Assembly: GCF_004664715.2 (NCBI RefSeq)
Contig: NC_051064.1
Span: 110,045,740-110,109,739 of the forward strand
Length of the DNA stretch: 64,000 nt
From: Peromyscus leucopus
Taxonomy: Eukaryota > Chordata > Mammalia > Rodentia > Cricetidae
Reading direction: 5' to 3'
Both the position numbers and the translations under genes were made by a program. Positions 60,251-64,000 of the stretch are shown here, piece by piece; the first letter of the stretch is position 1, and each line of letters starts with the position of its first letter. Under the pieces are notes generated by a model. That model made no database searches, was not told the DNA's origin, and was given only the letters and a program-made list of their open reading frames with translations.

Positions 60251-62124
60251 GTGTGTGCTCACTAGTGGCTCCTATCTGCTCACCGTTGGCGTGAAGGGTG
60301 ATGTGACGGGGAGGAGCCAGGATGCTCGAGGTCCATCCTAGGCTTCTGTCAGCAGTTTCTGACTGTCGGGGAAGCATCCCTTTGGACCAGTAGGTGCTGC
60401 AGCCTGTGGCTGCCACACAGGCAACTGGGAAGAGGTTCTTGTTGCACAGTCTCCTCATTCATGCTTCCAGACAGGAGCTGTGGGAGAAGCTGCTGTGTGG
60501 GAGAAGACATCCCCAGGTCTGCTGAGGTGGGAGGCAACCTGCACTGCATTCTTTCCCCACACCCCATCCCCTGGGCCCCAGCACAGCCCCTACAAGTTGC
60601 CTTCCCAGCACAGATGTCCAGTCTGGTCTTCCTTCACCAGAGTGTTGGCATTACCTTGCTCAGGCCTAACCAAGACGCTAAGGCTAGGCCAGAGCACTGC
60701 CCTGAGCAGCATGAAGCTCTCGCAGGAGGGAAGGGCTGAGACTTAGGCACAAGTGGAGGAGTCCGCCTACAGTCTCCAAAGCTGGGGCCCCAGAGCAGCT
60801 GTCTTTCCTGCTGGTCCTCACCGTGCACAGGTGCCTGGCTGAAGAGACCCCCACACACACCCTGGCTTCCCTTCCCCTGAAAGCTGCAGCCAGAGGAGAG
60901 CCTGAGTCAAGGCTGGCTGTTTACCTGAGGACCTGGCCTAGACCGACATGTCCATGGGGCAGAAGAGCTACCCTAAGACTCTAGATCCCAGGAGGCTGGA
61001 GTGGGGAAGGGGCCTCCTTCAGAGTCATGACTGGTTTAGCCCTGACGCATGTGGAGCTGGGCAACCTGATCTCCAGATGCATGTGGCTCCCCAGGGTTTG
61101 GCTGTGGGCTAGGCAGGGAGAGGGGGTGGAGGGAACTGGGCCCCCTCTCTCAGCCGCGGGCTTGGCACTGGGCCCAGAGGTTGGACACAAACTACCGGGC
61201 TGGGAGGAGCTATGTACTGAAAGAGAGGTCCATTCTGTCCTGTGCTGGGCTTCCTCCGGTCCATTCCTGAGACCCTGTGGGACCCCAACCCTTGGCAGCT
61301 GGGCCTGGACAGTTAGCTTCCTGTTTGGTTTCCTGGCCCCACTGTGACCTTCCAGTGCCATGAAGCTGGCACTTCCGGGGCTCCCCGCTCTTCCTGCACT
61401 CACCCATCCTCCAAGGTCATCTACCTGGGAGGATGGTGCCACCCCCTGTGGGACCAGGCAGGTGGCATGGAGGACTGTGTGTGCGTGTTAAATTGAGTCA
61501 CCCGGGTAGGCATAAAGAAATGGGTGCATGTGAGTGGCCAACTTAGGGAGTTGGCATTTGAATGACTGTTGGCTGGAGACTGGCTTAGGCCATCGAGGGA
61601 CTAAATGGAGATGGGTCCTCTGGAAGCGAGGAACCAGCAAAGGTGCGTGGAGGTGGAGCTGAGTGACCATGGCCTGGGTCAAAGCTCGTGGCATCCAACA
61701 GACCCCGAGGGCTGGCACCCGCAGGTGGAGTCTCTTGCCTCTTCTCACCACCTACCACCTGACGCAGCTGTCACCCAGGCCTTGGTTCTCTATCTGGTCC
61801 CTGGAACCAAGCCCCGAAAGCCACACCGTGAAGAAACTCCCCAGCTGTGGCAGCTTGCTGTCTGAGTTCCCAGGGGCCCTGTGCTGATGAGTCAATGCCT
61901 GCCTTCTCCAAGCCAGGGCCTGTGTCCTGGCAGGTGCTCAGTGGGTGTTTGTGCAGAACTGAAGGTTGCTGAGTCAGTCACTCCTGGAATATACTCGGGG
62001 TGCCTGTCCCCGATGCTGTCGCATGTGGGCAGGGCCTTAGGTGGGGCAGGGGAAGGTGGCCTTTGTGGGTACCTGCTACTGCAGATCCAGAGACTCATTA
62101 CTGCCAGAGACCACTAGGCAGCCT

Positions 62125-62215
62125 AGGAACTCCTGGGGACAGGGACTGTAACTCGCAGCTTGAGTCTCCCAATCCCAGAACACTGCCTGGCACACAGTAC
62201 ATACTTCTAGAAGTG
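62125..62215 (+). repeat. L2-like fragment
   Basis: 'ggacagggactgtaactcgc' then 'cactgcctggcacacagtac' is the L2 3' signature. Confidence 0.7.
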
Positions 62216-62772
62216 TGTCCATGGCTAAGTTGCCAGAGGTGTATTATAGGGAACCTCAGGAGTCCTGACACATTTGGGGGTCCCCACATTGGTCTGGTGT
62301 AGAAGCCTGTAAGTCATAAATGTGTTCTAGGGAGGAGCACATTGCTCTCTACAGACTGGCCTCAGAGATGGAGCTCTTGCCCTGGGCAGCAAACCCACTC
62401 CCTACATGGGTCTAGGGAGATGTGACCTGAGGTAGCTGGCATGAAGCCTGACCCCTCGGGTATCCTGAACAAGAAGTACTGGTCTTGCTCTGCCTGCCCT
62501 CCTCACAGCCCCGCCTACTTCTGTGAACTGAGAAGTGGGGCAGATCTGGGAAGGAGACCCCAGGCTACCCAAGGTCCATCATCCCCCACCTCGAATCTTT
62601 CTAGGGAAGGCCCCTACTGGAAGATGGTGAATATGGGCCAGAACTCAGAACTGAGCCCCTGGAGCTGAAGCTACAGGATGACATTCCACTAGAACACCTA
62701 AAAATGAAAGGAGTGTGCTTAGAGAGAGGGCATCCCCTGTGGGGAGGGTGAAAGCCAGCTGGGGAAGGGGTG

Positions 62773-62814
62773 GTGTGTGTGTGTGTGTGTATGTGTGTGT
62801 GTGTGTGTGTGTGT
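62773..62814. repeat. (GT)n microsatellite
   Basis: About 21 GT units with one AT interruption. Confidence 0.95.
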
Positions 62815-63339
62815 AGGTGTGGAGGTCTGGTTCCTAGGACCCAGGGTGGGTGTATGTGTATATGCAGGGGAAGTTACACAGGCATTTCCCAGGGGTGGCC
62901 CTGGAGTTAGGGCCAGCTCACTCTGACACCAGCCCTGATCTGGCTGGATTGCCACCTCTGAAAGGTCTCTGGGGGCTTGGCACTTCCTCTTGTGGCAAAG
63001 ATGCCCAGGAGCAATTCTGCAGCGGCTCTGCATGGGGGCTGCTCCACCCAGCTCAGAGCTCTTACTGGCTGCTCCAAACACTCTCCTGCTTTGCCCTACC
63101 CTCCATTAAGGCCTTTACCCTGTATCATTGACACATAGGGCCCGTTTCTCAGTGCGGCCTCCCTGGCCTGGGGGGTCAGTGCTAACATCCCCAGCTGTAT
63201 GTCTCTCCTAGGAGCTGCCTCCCTGAAGATTTTCCCTTCTACCAGGCAGTGGCCAGTAGCTGCTGTGGGCCAAGGTCACACTGTCTTGCCTCAGTGTAGG
63301 ACAGTTCTATGCAGGAATGTAAACACGGTGGCTGCAGGA

Positions 63340-63412
63340 CCTGTTTTGTCTGCTCAGTGTCCACAGCCTTGCTCAGGTCTGGCACATACTAGGCACTCGG
63401 TGAACTATTCTG
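63340..63412 (+). repeat. L2-like fragment
   Basis: 'gtctggcacatactaggcac' then 'tcggtgaac' resembles the L2 3' end. Confidence 0.55.
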
Positions 63413-64000
63413 AGGGTGATCAAGTGGCTAGGAATCTGTCATCCTAGGCAAGGAGCATGCACTGGAGTTGACTGTTAACTGGAGGTAAATACATGTCTCT
63501 ATGAGTTCCCAGGGGGCAGGGAGCGGTTCAGGTTCCCCATACCAGGTGACCGTCAGCATTCATGTGGGCATGTCAAAGGGACAGTCTGACACCATCAGGT
63601 CCTGTGTCTGCTTCAAGGGACTCAACCTGAGTAAGAGTCTGAGCTGATCCCATGCAGCATCTTCCAGCCTTGGGCCTACAAGGTGTGAGTGAGAGACACA
63701 GCGCTCCAAGTGAAATCACCAGGCCTCTGGCTACCACCTGCCAAGGGCCACCTTGGGCAGAAAGTGAACCTCTTCCAGCTTTTTAGAAGCTGGGGCTTCT
63801 AAAACTCCAAACAGACCTGAGGGAAGCCTGGTCAGATGCAGCCTACCTAACTCAAAGGTGAAAGCCTGTGGACAGGGGCATTGTTCTCACTCTGCAGAGG
63901 ACGTGGGGGCAGCTGGATGCCTGTGGCTGTGGGGAATGGCTTCCTCCCAGGCCAGACTTAAGTCCCTTGGAGATTGAATTGAGCCAACCTTTCCTTTCAA

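Larger units (their letters stand above)
59573..64000. other. Intergenic DNA downstream of Ssbp3
   Basis: No exon-like sequence or known protein fragment was recognised on either strand. It holds a MIR-like fragment at 60130, L2-like pieces at 62125 and 63340, and a GT microsatellite at 62773. B1 and B2 SINEs are absent. By synteny in mouse and human (from memory) the next gene is Mrpl37 on the opposite strand; its 3' end is not seen here. Confidence 0.6.

Noticed and set aside
59573..64000. Search for Mrpl37 or another neighbour on the minus strand
   Set aside because: No mitochondrial ribosomal protein segment or splice-bounded exon was recognised, so the neighbour probably lies beyond the window.

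Overview
The window is vertebrate nuclear DNA, almost certainly from a cricetid rodent (deer mouse, hamster or vole type). Small exons with GT-AG borders lie in long introns. Rodent SINEs (B1, B2, B3, B4, ID) and long CA, GA and TATC microsatellites are common. Several B1 copies carry the variant 'ggaaaggcgcaaagctacac', which from memory I associate with cricetids rather than Mus. No bacterial, plasmid or phage features are present.

The only protein gene I can support is the 3' part of Ssbp3 (single-stranded DNA-binding protein 3, the SSDP adaptor of LDB1/LIM-homeodomain complexes), on the + strand. Fourteen coding exons run from 18217 to the TGA at 57900-57902. They encode 296 residues, which matches residues 93-388 of the 388-residue family form. 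The N-terminal LUFS/LisH domain (about 92 residues, about four exons) lies upstream of the window. All splice sites are canonical GT-AG and all exon phases agree. Exons 6 and 7 begin and end in phase 0, so either can be skipped in frame; this fits the known 361- and 368-residue isoforms. The 3'UTR runs to about 59572 with an ATTAAA signal, and has two possible internal poly(A) signals.

Layout: 1-18216 upstream intron (microsatellites, hAT remnant, MIR, L2, B1, and candidate conserved non-coding blocks). 18217-18306 exon 5. 18307-36436 large intron with several candidate regulatory blocks, the best at about 34480-34800. 36437-40485 exons 6-9. 40486-47316 repeat-rich intron. 47317-50464 exons 10-14. 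50465-56035 SINE cluster. 56036-57902 exons 15-18. 57903-59572 3'UTR. 59573-64000 intergenic DNA with no gene I can recognise. In human and mouse, as I recall, the downstream neighbour is MRPL37 in convergent orientation; I do not see it here.

I found no new multi-gene system. The most unusual signal is the 603-bp intron between exons 11 and 12. It is a multiple of three and free of stops in the Ssbp3 frame, so retaining it would insert 201 codons without breaking the protein. Other points worth checking are the TAATTA-rich blocks in the introns, a 17-bp interrupted palindrome beside alternative exon 7, and a 44-bp minisatellite whose units each look like a 3' splice site.
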